Below are positions 34,838 through 43,476 of a stretch of 64,000 bases of DNA, one piece after another. Made by a program: the position numbers and the translations under genes. Under the pieces are notes generated by a model, which had not been told where the DNA came from, searched no databases, and worked only from the letters and a program-made list of their open reading frames with translations. Within the stretch, counting starts at the first letter, position 1. Every line of letters starts with the position of its first letter. The DNA lies in NCBI RefSeq assembly GCF_029223525.1, contig NZ_JARHTQ010000002.1, positions 310,001 through 374,000 on the forward strand, written 5' to 3'. Origin of the DNA: Streptantibioticus ferralitis (GTDB lineage Bacteria; Actinomycetota; Actinomycetes; Streptomycetales; Streptomycetaceae).

Positions 34838-35191
34838 GTGCCGTACACCTCGGCCACGCCCGCCACGCCGGTCGGTGTCCTCGACCCGGTGGGGGCGGAC
34901 TACCGCCACGCCTTCCAGGCGTTCCCGGCGGGCACCGATCAGAAGCGGGTCGCCGAGGAGTATCTGTCCGGTGTGGTGCGGCGGCTGCGGCACCGCCGTC
35001 TGTTCGTCGACGCGGGTGCCGGGGACGGCGGAACCACCCGGCACCTCGCCGGGCACTTCGGGCGGACGATCGCCGTCGAGCCGAGCACGTACCTGCACGA
35101 CGCGCTGCGGCGGGCCTGCCCGGGCGCCGAGGTGCTCGGCGAGACGATCGGCTGTACGCAGGACTTCCTGCGCGTCCGCAGGTCGCGCTGA
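34838..35191 (+). pseudogene. truncated SAM-dependent methyltransferase
   Basis: A 117-codon frame from GTG 34838. GADYRHAFQAFPAGTDQKRVAEEYLSGVVRRL leads into the SAM-binding motif I FVDAGAGDGGTTRHLA and motif II IAVEPS, then the frame breaks off at TIGCTQDFLRVRRSR. The catalytic half (motifs III-VI, about 120 residues) is missing, and the next gene is in another frame. This is a methyltransferase that lost its C-terminus. Confidence 0.7.
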
Positions 35192-35256
35192 TGCACCGGG
35201 GACAACCCGCCGGTCCAGGCCTCCGGTTCGCGCCCGCCGGACCAGACACTCCCTCG

Positions 35257-35772
35257 ATGGAAGACAGTTGGTGCCACACCGTGGTTGACCGGGACTACAC
35301 CGCTGCTCGTACGCTGCCCCGACTGCTGCTCCTCGGCGCACTTCCGGCGCTGCTGTGCGGCTGCGTCGCCGTACGCTCGCCCGCGCAATCCGCCGAGGTC
35401 GCGGGCCAGTTCGACCCATCGTCCACGCCAGGACCGGCCCGGTCCGCGCGGGCGCTGACGGGGGAGGGTACGCCCTCGGCGTCGGCCCCCTTCGTGCGGA
35501 TCACCGCACCCGCCACCGCGCCGCCGCACAGCGCGCCCGCGGTTCGGCGCCCGGACATCCCCGCCCCCAGCGGTCCGCCCGCCGGCGAGGACGCCGCCCC
35601 GCAGCAGAGCCCCCAGCGGCCGGCGCCGCACCGGCGCCGCGAGGGCCGGTCACCGGAACCAGCGGGACCGCCGGCGAACGTCCGACCGGGCTATCTGTGC
35701 GACCAGGCGGTGGAGTCCGGGCAACTCCCGCCAGGTCTCGCGCCGTCGTGCCGCCAGATGTTCGGGCACTGA
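35257..35772 (+). CDS. proline-rich putative lipoprotein
   Basis: A 171-residue protein with a hydrophobic N-terminal stretch ending in a lipobox-like site, LLLLGALPALLCGC, so it may be a lipoprotein. The rest is a Pro/Ala/Ser-rich low-complexity region, closing with GYLCDQAVESGQLPPGLAPSCRQMFG, whose two cysteines could form a disulfide. GTG 35281 is an alternative start that brings the signal closer to the N-terminus. The short C-terminal CDQAVESGQ...CRQMFG motif recurs in small streptomycete secreted proteins. No function can be assigned. Confidence 0.55.
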   Translation: MEDSWCHTVVDRDYTAARTLPRLLLLGALPALLCGCVAVRSPAQSAEVAGQFDPSSTPGPARSARALTGEGTPSASAPFVRITAPATAPPHSAPAVRRPDIPAPSGPPAGEDAAPQQSPQRPAPHRRREGRSPEPAGPPANVRPGYLCDQAVESGQLPPGLAPSCRQMFGH

Positions 35773-35780
35773 GGTCACAG

Positions 35781-35966
35781 ACCGCGCAGTCGGTCGATCA
35801 CCTCGCGGAGCAGTTCGGGGTCCGGCTGGCCCTTGGTGGCGCGGGCCGGAGCGACGGTGACCAGACCGGCGTCAACAGGTCGAAGACGACGCCCACCCCG
35901 ATCAGTGCGGTGGGCGCCCACCGCACGACGGTGAGCCACGGATCGACGGGAGGGCCCATGAGCTGT
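35781..35966 (-). pseudogene. remnant of a membrane PP2C/SpoIIE-like phosphatase
   Basis: On the minus strand, codons after an ATG near 35958 read PWLTVVRWAPTALIGVGVVFDLLTP, the first membrane helix of streptomycete SpoIIE-type phosphatases. A shift of frame then leads within 30 codons to PELLREVIDRLRGL and a stop. Nothing between them resembles the missing body. The evidence is one short helix, so this is tentative. Confidence 0.3.
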
Positions 35967-38900
35967 TCAGAGCAGGGTCGGGTCAGTGGCGTCGGGCGGG
36001 GCGCAGCAGGCTTCCCGGCGTAGCTGTGTGCTGATCGCCAGCCAGGCCGCCTCGTCCACGCGGTGCGGATCGGTGTGTTCCGCCCTGGCGCTGAACGCGT
36101 CCACCAGGTCCCGTTGGCGGTGCACGACACCGTCGCGCATCACCATGCTGGTACGCACCAGATGGGAGAAGTCCTGGAACGGGTTGCCGTCGACAAAGGT
36201 CAGGTCCGCGAGCTTGCCCGGTTCCACGGTGCCGAGATCGTCGCTGACCCCGAACATCCGCGCGGGCGCCGCGGTGACGGTGCGCAGCGTCTGCGCCGGG
36301 GTCAGCCCGCCGAACCGGTGCAGGGCGCGCAGGGCGAGGTGCAGATGCAGCCCGTAGGGCACGAGCGCGGCGTCGGTGCCGAGTGCCAGGTTCGCCTGCT
36401 GGCCGATGAGCCGCCAGTAGATGTCCATCTCCCGGCGCAGGGCACGCAGTTGGTCATCGTTGGGCGGCTTGTCGGCGGTGTTCCTGACCAGGGCGGCGTC
36501 CCAGCGTGGCATCAAGGTGGTGACCCGTGGGTCATCGGCCAGGTACGGGTCGGCGCCGAGCAGGGGTGCGGCGGTGAACGGGGTGGCGATGATCTGGAAT
36601 TCGGCGTCGCGGTAGACCTCGCCCACGTCCTGGTAGGAGTGGCGGGTCGGGGACAGGGCATGCCCGAACTCCAGCCGCTGGGTGGCGTGCAGATGGGTGG
36701 TCAGGTCCAGCCCAAGACCCAGCCCCGGCGCGCACAGATGGCCGCCGGTGCGCACTCCCAGGACCTGGTGGGCGGTGCGGGCCGCCTCCGCCATGATCCA
36801 GGCCGGTGCTCTGACGTACGTCTTGACGAAGTCGTAGTCCAGCGCGACGGCACGCTGCAGCGAGCGCCGCACACCGTCGGCCGTGCGGTGGGCCCGGTCG
36901 TGGTTGGACGCGACACGGCTGCCGTCGATCAGCTCACCGGTGGCGAACTGGCGTGGCCCGTGCATCGTCCCCGCGGCCACCGACTCGCGGATGCGCACCG
37001 ATTCGTAGGCGAATCCGCCCAGGAAGACGCATGTGGTGATGCCGTAGGCCAGCATCAGATGGTTCTGCCGGCCGCCGTAGCAGAACTGCCAGGGATGGAT
37101 GTGGGAGTCCCACAGCCCGGGGAGCACGGTGCCCTCGGAGGCGTCGATGAGCCGCTCGCCGCGGCGGGCGGCCCCCGGGCGGTGCGGTTCGATCGCGGTG
37201 ATGCGGTTGCCGCTGATGACGATGTCGACGTTGGTGCGCACCGTCTCGCCGGTGCCGTCCCACAGCCGTCCGGCGTGCACCCGGGAGACCGCGGAGCGCG
37301 GCGGCAGGCGGCGGCCGTGGTGCAACGGGACGGGGACCGTGCGCCGCCCTGTGCCGTCCCGCCGGATCAGCCGCAACATCCCGTTGGACAGGTACAGCAG
37401 GGTGTTGGAGTCGCCCGCCCACGAGGGGTGGTCGGCCGCCTCGTCGGCCAGCAGCCGCGGCGGGCCGCTGGGCGAGCCGTCCGGGCGCACCGGCAGCACC
37501 CACAGGGCGGATTCCATGATGATCGCCATCCACCTGCCGTCCGGCGACCACACCGGCCCGCAGTCCCCGCGGTCGGACAGCGGGGAGTGCGGCAGCGGCA
37601 GGTGGCCGGTCCACCTGCCGGTACGGGTGTCGACGACGCGGATGTGGTTGTAGCCCTCGCGGAAGCGGTGGTTCAGCCGGTTGCGGTCGCAGAAGGCCAG
37701 GTAGCGCCCGTCAGGGGACCAACTCGGCCGCCCGGGAAGGCCGCCGCCGTGCAGGGAGGAGGCGAGGGTGCGCTCGGTGCCGGTGTGCAGGTCGCGGACG
37801 ACCAGCCTTCCGGTGACGTCCTGGCAGGCGAGCTTGGAGCCGTCAGGTGACAGCGCGGGGTTGAGCCTGCCGCCGGTGGCCAGCACGGTGTCGGTCCCGT
37901 CGGCCAGCCGTCTGCGGTGCACGGCGAAATGCCCGTCTCCGTCGTACGCGTACAGGATGCTGCCGCCGTCCCGGGCCCACGACGGCATCTGGAGGTATCG
38001 GGACGGGTCCGCCTGCGCGAGCTTGCGCGGGCGCCCATCGATCGGCATCAGCCACAGGGCGTTCAGCGCCACGAAGGCGACCGACGCTCCGTCGGGAGAC
38101 AGCGCCGGAAGATGGATGCCGCGCGTCGGCACCATTGCCGTGGAGTCGAAGCCGAAGCGCTTCTGACGGTAGCGTGGGCGGGGCACGTCGAGGTGTGCGG
38201 CGAACGGGATCCGCTCGGCGTAGTCGGATCGCGTTCCGGTCCTGCGCACCTTGATGTGGCCGTCGGCGATGTAGAACAGTTCCCCGCTGGGGGTCCAGCA
38301 GGCGGGCTGCGGGGATACGTCCTCGCCTTCGGTGATCGCCTTGCCGTCCACGATCAGTGTCGAGGTGCGCGCGCCGGTCGGCAGTGGGCCGGGGTCGAGG
38401 TAGACGTACGCGATCCGGCCGTCGGGGGACACCGCGGGCCCGGACACCGCGCCGTCCTGCACGGTGTGCCGCACGGTGACCTTGCCGCCCCGGGCGGACA
38501 CCGAGGCGATGATCCGGCCGTTCCCCCGCGCGCTGCCGCCCTGGTGTTCGGAGCGTACGAAGGTCACCTTGCTGCCGTCGGGGTGCCAGGCCGGGTCGTA
38601 GTCCTCGGACGGCCCATGGGTGAGCCGATGCAGCTCACCGGTGCGGACGCGGACCGTCCAGATGCTGTACGAGCTGCCGGTGACATCGCTTCCGCCGCGT
38701 TCGGACGAGAAGGCGATCCGTTCGCCGTCCGGCGACCAGGACACGCCCCGGTCGTCCCAGGGGCCGTCCGTCAACCGGCGCAGAGCGGAGCCGTCCGGTG
38801 CCATGGTCCACAGATGGAAGGCGCCGCCCTTGTAGGCGCAGAAGGCGATCTGCGAGCCATCCGGTGACCAGGCCGGACGGGTCGGTTCCAGGTCGACCGG

Positions 38901-39194
38901 GGTCAGCGCCTTCGCCGTGCCACCCTCGCGCGGCAGCGACCACAGCACGCCCTGGACCTCAAGCACCAGCCGGTCTCCTGTGGGCGAGACGGCCACACAG
39001 GCGTTGGTGCCGCCGGTGAAGGTGACCGTTCTGGTCGCCGCCTCCTGCGTCGCCGCCTCCTGCGTCGTCGCCTCCTGCGTCGTGGGCAGTGCGGCGGCTG
39101 CCGCCGGGGAGCGCACGGCAAGAGCGGCGACGCTCGCTCCCGTACTCGTCAGGGCCGCCGCTCTTACGAAACCTCGTCGGGTCAGGTGGTCCAC
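35967..39194 (-). CDS. Tat-exported TolB/WD40-like beta-propeller amidohydrolase
   Basis: A 1075-residue exported enzyme. The GTG at 39194 begins a twin-arginine signal (LTRRGFVRAAALTSTGASVAALAV). It continues with an Ala/Thr/Gln repeat, then about 570 residues of TolB-like propeller repeats (WSPDGSQIAFCAYKGG and many similar SPDG units), then an amidohydrolase TIM barrel: LPGLWDSHIHPWQ holds the HxH metal pair, and ALGTDAAL near the end the catalytic aspartate. The family joins peptide-like substrate recognition to imidazolonepropionase-like hydrolysis. No neighbour indicates the substrate. An 8-base inverted repeat lies about 190 bases upstream. Confidence 0.9.
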   Translation of the reverse strand: MDHLTRRGFVRAAALTSTGASVAALAVRSPAAAAALPTTQEATTQEAATQEAATRTVTFTGGTNACVAVSPTGDRLVLEVQGVLWSLPREGGTAKALTPVDLEPTRPAWSPDGSQIAFCAYKGGAFHLWTMAPDGSALRRLTDGPWDDRGVSWSPDGERIAFSSERGGSDVTGSSYSIWTVRVRTGELHRLTHGPSEDYDPAWHPDGSKVTFVRSEHQGGSARGNGRIIASVSARGGKVTVRHTVQDGAVSGPAVSPDGRIAYVYLDPGPLPTGARTSTLIVDGKAITEGEDVSPQPACWTPSGELFYIADGHIKVRRTGTRSDYAERIPFAAHLDVPRPRYRQKRFGFDSTAMVPTRGIHLPALSPDGASVAFVALNALWLMPIDGRPRKLAQADPSRYLQMPSWARDGGSILYAYDGDGHFAVHRRRLADGTDTVLATGGRLNPALSPDGSKLACQDVTGRLVVRDLHTGTERTLASSLHGGGLPGRPSWSPDGRYLAFCDRNRLNHRFREGYNHIRVVDTRTGRWTGHLPLPHSPLSDRGDCGPVWSPDGRWMAIIMESALWVLPVRPDGSPSGPPRLLADEAADHPSWAGDSNTLLYLSNGMLRLIRRDGTGRRTVPVPLHHGRRLPPRSAVSRVHAGRLWDGTGETVRTNVDIVISGNRITAIEPHRPGAARRGERLIDASEGTVLPGLWDSHIHPWQFCYGGRQNHLMLAYGITTCVFLGGFAYESVRIRESVAAGTMHGPRQFATGELIDGSRVASNHDRAHRTADGVRRSLQRAVALDYDFVKTYVRAPAWIMAEAARTAHQVLGVRTGGHLCAPGLGLGLDLTTHLHATQRLEFGHALSPTRHSYQDVGEVYRDAEFQIIATPFTAAPLLGADPYLADDPRVTTLMPRWDAALVRNTADKPPNDDQLRALRREMDIYWRLIGQQANLALGTDAALVPYGLHLHLALRALHRFGGLTPAQTLRTVTAAPARMFGVSDDLGTVEPGKLADLTFVDGNPFQDFSHLVRTSMVMRDGVVHRQRDLVDAFSARAEHTDPHRVDEAAWLAISTQLRREACCAPPDATDPTLL
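39039..39083 (-). repeat. 15-bp tandem repeat in the amidohydrolase N-terminus
   Basis: Three near-identical 15-base units (CCTCCTGCGTCGCCG type on the plus strand) encode the peptide ATTQE-AATQE-AATRT just after the Tat signal. The unit length keeps the frame. Confidence 0.75.
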
Positions 39195-39604
39195 AAGGGT
39201 TCCTTCCGAAGTCAACGGGCACGGAGGGCATGGGGGAGGGGGAGCGTGAGCGGCGGGGTCCCGGTATCGGTAACAGGCCCTGGCGGCAGTGCGGTTCACG
39301 GCATCGGCAGCCGTCGCCGTGCTCACGGGCGCGGATCTGAGCACGGTGGCTGTGCGGGCAGGGCAACTGTGGTGATTCCTTTCATACCTGACATGACGTA
39401 TGAAACTCCACCAGGAAACCCGATCCCTCCGCTTGTGGACGTGTCAGGGAGACAGACAGCCCGAAAGCAGTAGGCGGCCGCGTGCGCCCCGGTCAGCAGT
39501 ACGAATCGGCGGTACGGGTGGACGGCGCAGGGCGTCCGACCGGGGAGCCCGCTGCGGGGCATGCCGCCGCAGGCGATGGCGGGCCGTCACGGGGCGGGCG
39601 CGGG
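39195..39604. other. intergenic region upstream of the amidohydrolase
   Basis: Apart from the inverted repeat at 39380-39405, this 410-base stretch holds no credible gene. It must include the amidohydrolase promoter; the AT-rich segment around 39370-39420 is the best candidate. Confidence 0.45.
39380..39405. promoter_or_regulatory. TTTCATAC-N10-GTATGAAA inverted repeat
   Basis: Two perfect 8-base arms separated by 10 bases lie in a locally AT-rich stretch 186 bases upstream of the amidohydrolase GTG. It has the form of a dimeric repressor or activator site. No regulator gene adjoins it. Confidence 0.6.
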
Positions 39605-40045
39605 ATCCGGCCGGCCGGAAGGCCAGTACGGTGATGTGGCCGCCGAGGCCGCGGGAGTCGCTCAGGCAAGGCGGATGTCCTGCTTTCGGGCGGCGCCGAC
39701 CACCAGGTCGATGACGCTGGTGCCGGGCTCCGGGCAGCTGAAGTGGGCGCCGTGCGGGGCGATTTGGTGCTCGACCGCCGGTACCGTCAGGGCCGCCTCG
39801 ATGGCTCCGGCCGCGTCCATGGTGTGCCCCAGGACCCCCTTGGGCGCGGTGGCCGAGGGGGGATCGGCGACGAAGACCCGGTGCAGTACGGCGGCTTCGA
39901 TGAGGTCGTTGAGCGGCGTGCTGGTGCCGTGCGCGTTGACGCGGTCGATGTGCCCGGGGAACTGCGCCGACAATGTCGCGTGCGCCGTCCTCCCGCCATG
40001 GGCGTTGAGCGACGCCGTGTCGAACCGCACGGCGAGCCGCGCCAT
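39605..40045 (-). pseudogene. ketosynthase (FabF-type) C-terminal fragment, frameshifted
   Basis: On the minus strand the frame from 40045 reads HIDRVNAHGTSTPLND, KGVLGHTMDAAGAIEAALT and IDLVVGAARKQDIRLA, the C-terminal half of a beta-ketoacyl synthase II with the first active-site histidine (VNAHGTSTP) and the KxxxGH motif. It stops at 39662, but shifting one base continues SDSRGLGGHITVLAF, the expected family ending with the GGH region. The N-terminal half with the catalytic cysteine is gone. It is therefore a degraded ketosynthase. Confidence 0.8.
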
Positions 40046-40508
40046 GGTGATCTCCCCTTGGCCCGCGCGACGTTGCGCCCCAGGCTTCGTCTTCCACTCG
40101 GTTCCACCCACCGCGGGTCCAGGAGATCCGCCACCCGGTAGCCGCTGCCGCAGGCGCATGCGTCCAGCGGGGTCCGCGTCCGCTCAGCAGAGCGCCGTGA
40201 GCTCCGCCCCGGCGTCCTGGCCGTCCTCGAACGGATCATGACGCGGCCCGGCGACACGTCATCGGAGCTGAACCCCGCGTCGTCGGGGCAGACCGTGCGC
40301 TGACGACGGCGGGCCAACACCTCGGCGATCAGTTCGGGCACCGGCGCCTTGGGCTGTGTACCCCTCCAGTCGACCGGTCCGGTCAGGCCATGACGGAGCG
40401 CGCTCGCGGGCGCACCTGTAGTGATGGCGCACTGGTGGTGATCGAGACACTGAATGGCTCGTTCGCTGGTGCGGCAAGATGGATATGGGCAAGAAAAGGT
40501 GATGCGCG
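40046..40508. other. gene-poor stretch between remnants
   Basis: About 460 bases without a convincing gene. A short minus-strand reading (PELIAEVLARRRQRTV, 40270-40341) could be another fragment but I cannot identify it. The promoter of the deacetylase gene must lie near 40440-40500, where AT content rises. Confidence 0.4.
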
Positions 40509-40535
40509 ATTAGGCAGCGGCGTATACGCACAGCC

Positions 40536-41309
40536 TTGGCGCTGGCCGTGCTCTGTGTCGCGGTCCTGGTCACGGCGGTGGTGACACACGGCCGCGGTCG
40601 TTCGGTGTCCACCGTCGGCTCCGGCCCGCCGCGCGCCGTCACGCTCTCGCGTCATCTCGGGCCGAGCGCTCTTCCGCCGCTCCGCGCCCCGCGGACGCCC
40701 GCCGTGGACTGCCGTAAGGCGAAGTGCGTGGCGCTCACCTTCGACGACGGCCCCTCCCGCTACACCGCGGCACTGCTGGACATCCTGGACGCACGGCACG
40801 CCAAGGCCACGTTCTTCCAGATCGGCCCGCACGCGCTGACCTATCCGCAGGTGGCCAGGCGCGCTTACCGGGAGGGTTTCGCCATCGGGGACCACACGGT
40901 CACCCATCCCCACCTCACCCGGATCTCCACGGCGCGGATCAGATACGAGGTCAGGACCGCTGCCCGGCAGATCGCGCAGGTCACCGGCCACGCCCCGGCC
41001 ATCATGCGGCCGCCGTTCGGCGCGCAGGACGCGCGGGTGCGCGCCGCGGTCGGCATGCCGGTGATCATGTGGGACGTCACTCCGCGGGACTGGAAGATCC
41101 GTAAGACGCCGTCGGTCGAACACAAGGTGCTGGCCAAGGTGCACCCGGGAGCGATCGTGCTGCTGCACGACACCTACCCGACGACCATCGCCGCCGTGCC
41201 GCACATCGTCGATGTGCTGCACGCCCGCGGCTACACGCTGGTGACCGTGCCGCAACTGCTCGCCCACCCGGGGATGTCGCCGGGCGTCGCCTACTTCCAC
41301 GGTCCCTGA
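40536..41309 (+). CDS. polysaccharide deacetylase (NodB domain)
   Basis: A 257-residue (minimum) membrane-anchored or secreted deacetylase of carbohydrate-esterase family 4. LTFDDGPS carries the catalytic base and metal aspartate; GDHTVTHPHL supplies the HxxxH metal ligands; RPPFGAQD, WDVTPRDWK and VLLHDTY are the later family motifs. It removes acetyl groups from peptidoglycan or chitin-like polymers. The start is uncertain: TTG 40536 cuts into an N-terminal anchor whose natural beginning (RQRRIRTALAL) lies upstream in frame without ATG or GTG, while an ATG with a good AAAAGGTG site at 40503 is one base out of frame. Confidence 0.85.
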   Translation: MALAVLCVAVLVTAVVTHGRGRSVSTVGSGPPRAVTLSRHLGPSALPPLRAPRTPAVDCRKAKCVALTFDDGPSRYTAALLDILDARHAKATFFQIGPHALTYPQVARRAYREGFAIGDHTVTHPHLTRISTARIRYEVRTAARQIAQVTGHAPAIMRPPFGAQDARVRAAVGMPVIMWDVTPRDWKIRKTPSVEHKVLAKVHPGAIVLLHDTYPTTIAAVPHIVDVLHARGYTLVTVPQLLAHPGMSPGVAYFHGP

Positions 41310-41355
41310 GCGGACGCCCGCCCGAGCGGCGTGGTGACACCGCTCGCGCCGACCA

Positions 41356-41390
41356 CGACGGCCCCACCGAGAGATACGGCGGGGTCGTCG
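41356..41390. terminator. bidirectional terminator between deacetylase and DUF4232 genes
   Basis: A 14-base-pair stem with two G-U pairs or mismatches and a 7-base AGAGATA loop lies 46 bases after the deacetylase stop and 24 bases beyond the DUF4232 stop. Confidence 0.7.
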
Positions 41391-41414
41391 CCGTGTGCCC
41401 CTCGGAGGCTGCCG

Positions 41415-41951
41415 CTACGAGACCTTGACGGAGCGTGCGAAGGCGGTCACCGACAAGTCGCCGTTGGTCACGACGTTCTTGAACGGAATGGTCAGATGGG
41501 TGCGGGAGCCGGGCGGTGTGAGCTCCAGGTAGCCGGCGTGCACCATGCGCGGGGCGTCGGCGTCAGCCCACGCCAGGTCGGCCTCCGCGGACTGGCCGGG
41601 GCGCAGCGCGATGGTCTTCGTGCCCGGGTCGGGCACGAAGTAGGTGCCGCCCCAGTGGGTGTGGGTGGTCTGCGGCTGGTGGCGGCCGTTCTCCAACCGC
41701 AGACCCGGGTAGCCGCGCAGGGCGCAGGTACGGCCGGAGGTGTTCTTCAGCACCAGCACCTTGCCTATGTGCGACATGCCGACCTGGCTGCCCTTGTCGA
41801 CCAGCGAGGCGTGCAGGGCGGACGTGGTGCAGGTGGCCGCGGGCGCGGCAGGCGCCGCGGAGGCGACTTCGGCGGTCGTGAGGACGGTGCCCGCGGCGAG
41901 TGCGATCCCCGCGGCAGCCGCGGCCGTCTTGCGAGCGGTGCTCCGCATCAT
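41415..41951 (-). CDS. secreted DUF4232 protein
   Basis: A 178-residue exported protein. ATG 41951 (an ATGATG pair) with GAAGGAGC upstream starts a Sec signal (RKTAAAAAGIALAAGTVLTTAEVASA). The mature part is one DUF4232 domain: CTTSALHASLVDKG, VLKNTSGRTCALRGYPGLRL with the paired cysteines, and DLAWADADA near the end. Family members are secreted or lipoprotein beta-sandwich proteins of unknown role, abundant in streptomycetes. Confidence 0.88.
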   Translation of the reverse strand: MMRSTARKTAAAAAGIALAAGTVLTTAEVASAAPAAPAATCTTSALHASLVDKGSQVGMSHIGKVLVLKNTSGRTCALRGYPGLRLENGRHQPQTTHTHWGGTYFVPDPGTKTIALRPGQSAEADLAWADADAPRMVHAGYLELTPPGSRTHLTIPFKNVVTNGDLSVTAFARSVKVS

Positions 41952-42360
41952 CGGATGCTCCTTCGGTGTGTTCCGGGTCCTGGCCGCCCATCGGACACAA
42001 AAGGCATATTCCTCCCAAGGGGGAAACGGTGGCCTCATCCGTCACTTTGCGGTATGGACGTCGCAGTTCCGCCCCCCGCTCGTAACCGCTTCGAACCGTT
42101 GCCCGGAGAGAGGTGATGGACCGTCAACGGCCTTTCATCACATGGCGGTTACCCACGTGACGTACGGGGCACAGGCGGTCGCACCGGACGAACGCGCCAT
42201 CGCCTCAGGCGCCGTCATGCACCGCGCGCAGCCCGGGTACTCGCCCCGCGCCCGGTCGGCCTTCTCAGCGGTACCGCAGCTTCGATGGTATGATGTTCGG
42301 CGCGGTCCGGCCGCCGCACAGCGCGGGACCCCCGCCCCGTACCCTGGCCGACGTGCATGT

Positions 42361-42735
42361 CTGCTTCGATTGCAGCGGGTCTGCCAGCTGCCGCCCGAAC
42401 CGGCCGGTCCGGCCGCGCCCCCGGCACGGCTGCACGGTGACCTGTGGAGCGGCAACGTGGTGTGGGGGAGGGACGGGCACGCCCCGCTGATCGATCCGGC
42501 GGCGCACGGCGGGCACCGGGAGACCGACCTCGCCATGCTGCGGCTCTTCGGCTGCCCTCATCTGGACCGGGTACTCGCCGGCTACCAGGAGGCCTCCCCG
42601 CTGCCCGACGGCTGGACGGACCGCATAGGCCTGCATCAGCTCTTCCCGTTGCCGGTGCACGCCGTGCTGTTCGGGCGCGGCTACGCCCGGCAGGCGGTCG
42701 CGGTGGCCGGCGGCGTGCCGGCGCCACGGCGCTGA
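42361..42735 (+). pseudogene. fructosamine kinase C-terminal remnant
   Basis: The frame carries PARLHGDLWSGNVVWGRDG (kinase catalytic loop), LIDPAAHGGHRETDLAML (DFG-equivalent region) and the C-terminal helices (LDRVLAGYQEASPLPDGW, YARQAVAVAGG) of the fructosamine-3-kinase/ketosamine kinase family. The ATP-binding N-terminal 150 residues are absent; upstream sequence in this frame is unrelated. The protein would have repaired glycated proteins; this copy is a truncated remnant. Confidence 0.82.
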
Positions 42736-42792
42736 CGACGACCCGTCCTCCGGCCGAGCACGACGGGGCTGGTGCGGCCGGGGTGGTGTGGA

Positions 42793-43476
42793 TCAGTACC
42801 AGATGGCCACCGGCAGCCCGCCGAGTGTGCGTTCAGGCGGGTCGGGCAGTGGCTGGGCGGTGTGGCAGCTGATGCGGGCGGCGCTCCAGGCGGCCGCGCA
42901 GGCGTCCAGGATGTCATCGGGCGCCACCGTGCCCACCGCACCCGCGAAGTGCTCGGGTACCGCGATGCCATGGGCGACGAGGAGACGGCGACGTGTCATC
43001 TGACCGTTCCAGCTCCTCTTGCTCCAGGAGACCGGCTGGCTGTCGTTCATGGCGGCGAAGGAGATCTCGGGGTGGACCTCGTACAGTCGGTCATCGCCGT
43101 GCTCTCGGCGGGAGTTGGCCTCGCGCAGCTTGCCCTTCAGCGCCCAGGCCTGGCGGCTCAGTCCGGACCCGGTGAACTCGCGGCAGCGCTGGTTCGCCGT
43201 GGCGTAGTCGGCCTCCTCCCAGATCGGCCGCGGCGCCACCCGGAAGACCCGGGACCGGTGCCGCCCGAGCCAGTCGGCGGCCAGCAGGTCGGCGCGCCGC
43301 CATGCCGCGGTTTCCAGCAGCCCCAACGGCATGTCGATCCCGACCACCGCCGCGTCCGGCACCTCGGCCAACAGCACGTCCAAGTCGCGCGCCACGTATG
43401 AGCCGTGAAACTGCCCGTCCCGCAGGACGACGCCGACCCAGCCGACCGCACAGGCATCGACCCCTAGCACTGTCAT
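42793..43476 (-). CDS. DUF429 (predicted RNase H-like nuclease) protein
   Basis: A 227-residue protein of the DUF429 family. The N-terminus VLGVDACAVGWVGVVL and IDMPLGLLE, followed by CREFTGSGLSRQAWALKGK, EVHPEISFAAMN and the later APDDILDACAAAWSA, are the conserved blocks; the aspartates in GVDAC, IDMPLG and PDDILDA are arranged as in RNase H-fold nucleases. Function unproven. It converges on the kinase remnant. Confidence 0.88.
   Translation of the reverse strand: MTVLGVDACAVGWVGVVLRDGQFHGSYVARDLDVLLAEVPDAAVVGIDMPLGLLETAAWRRADLLAADWLGRHRSRVFRVAPRPIWEEADYATANQRCREFTGSGLSRQAWALKGKLREANSRREHGDDRLYEVHPEISFAAMNDSQPVSWSKRSWNGQMTRRRLLVAHGIAVPEHFAGAVGTVAPDDILDACAAAWSAARISCHTAQPLPDPPERTLGGLPVAIWY

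Noticed and set aside
36063-37850. A 595-codon plus-strand frame opposite the amidohydrolase
   Set aside because: Shadow of the propeller repeats; no start site or domain.
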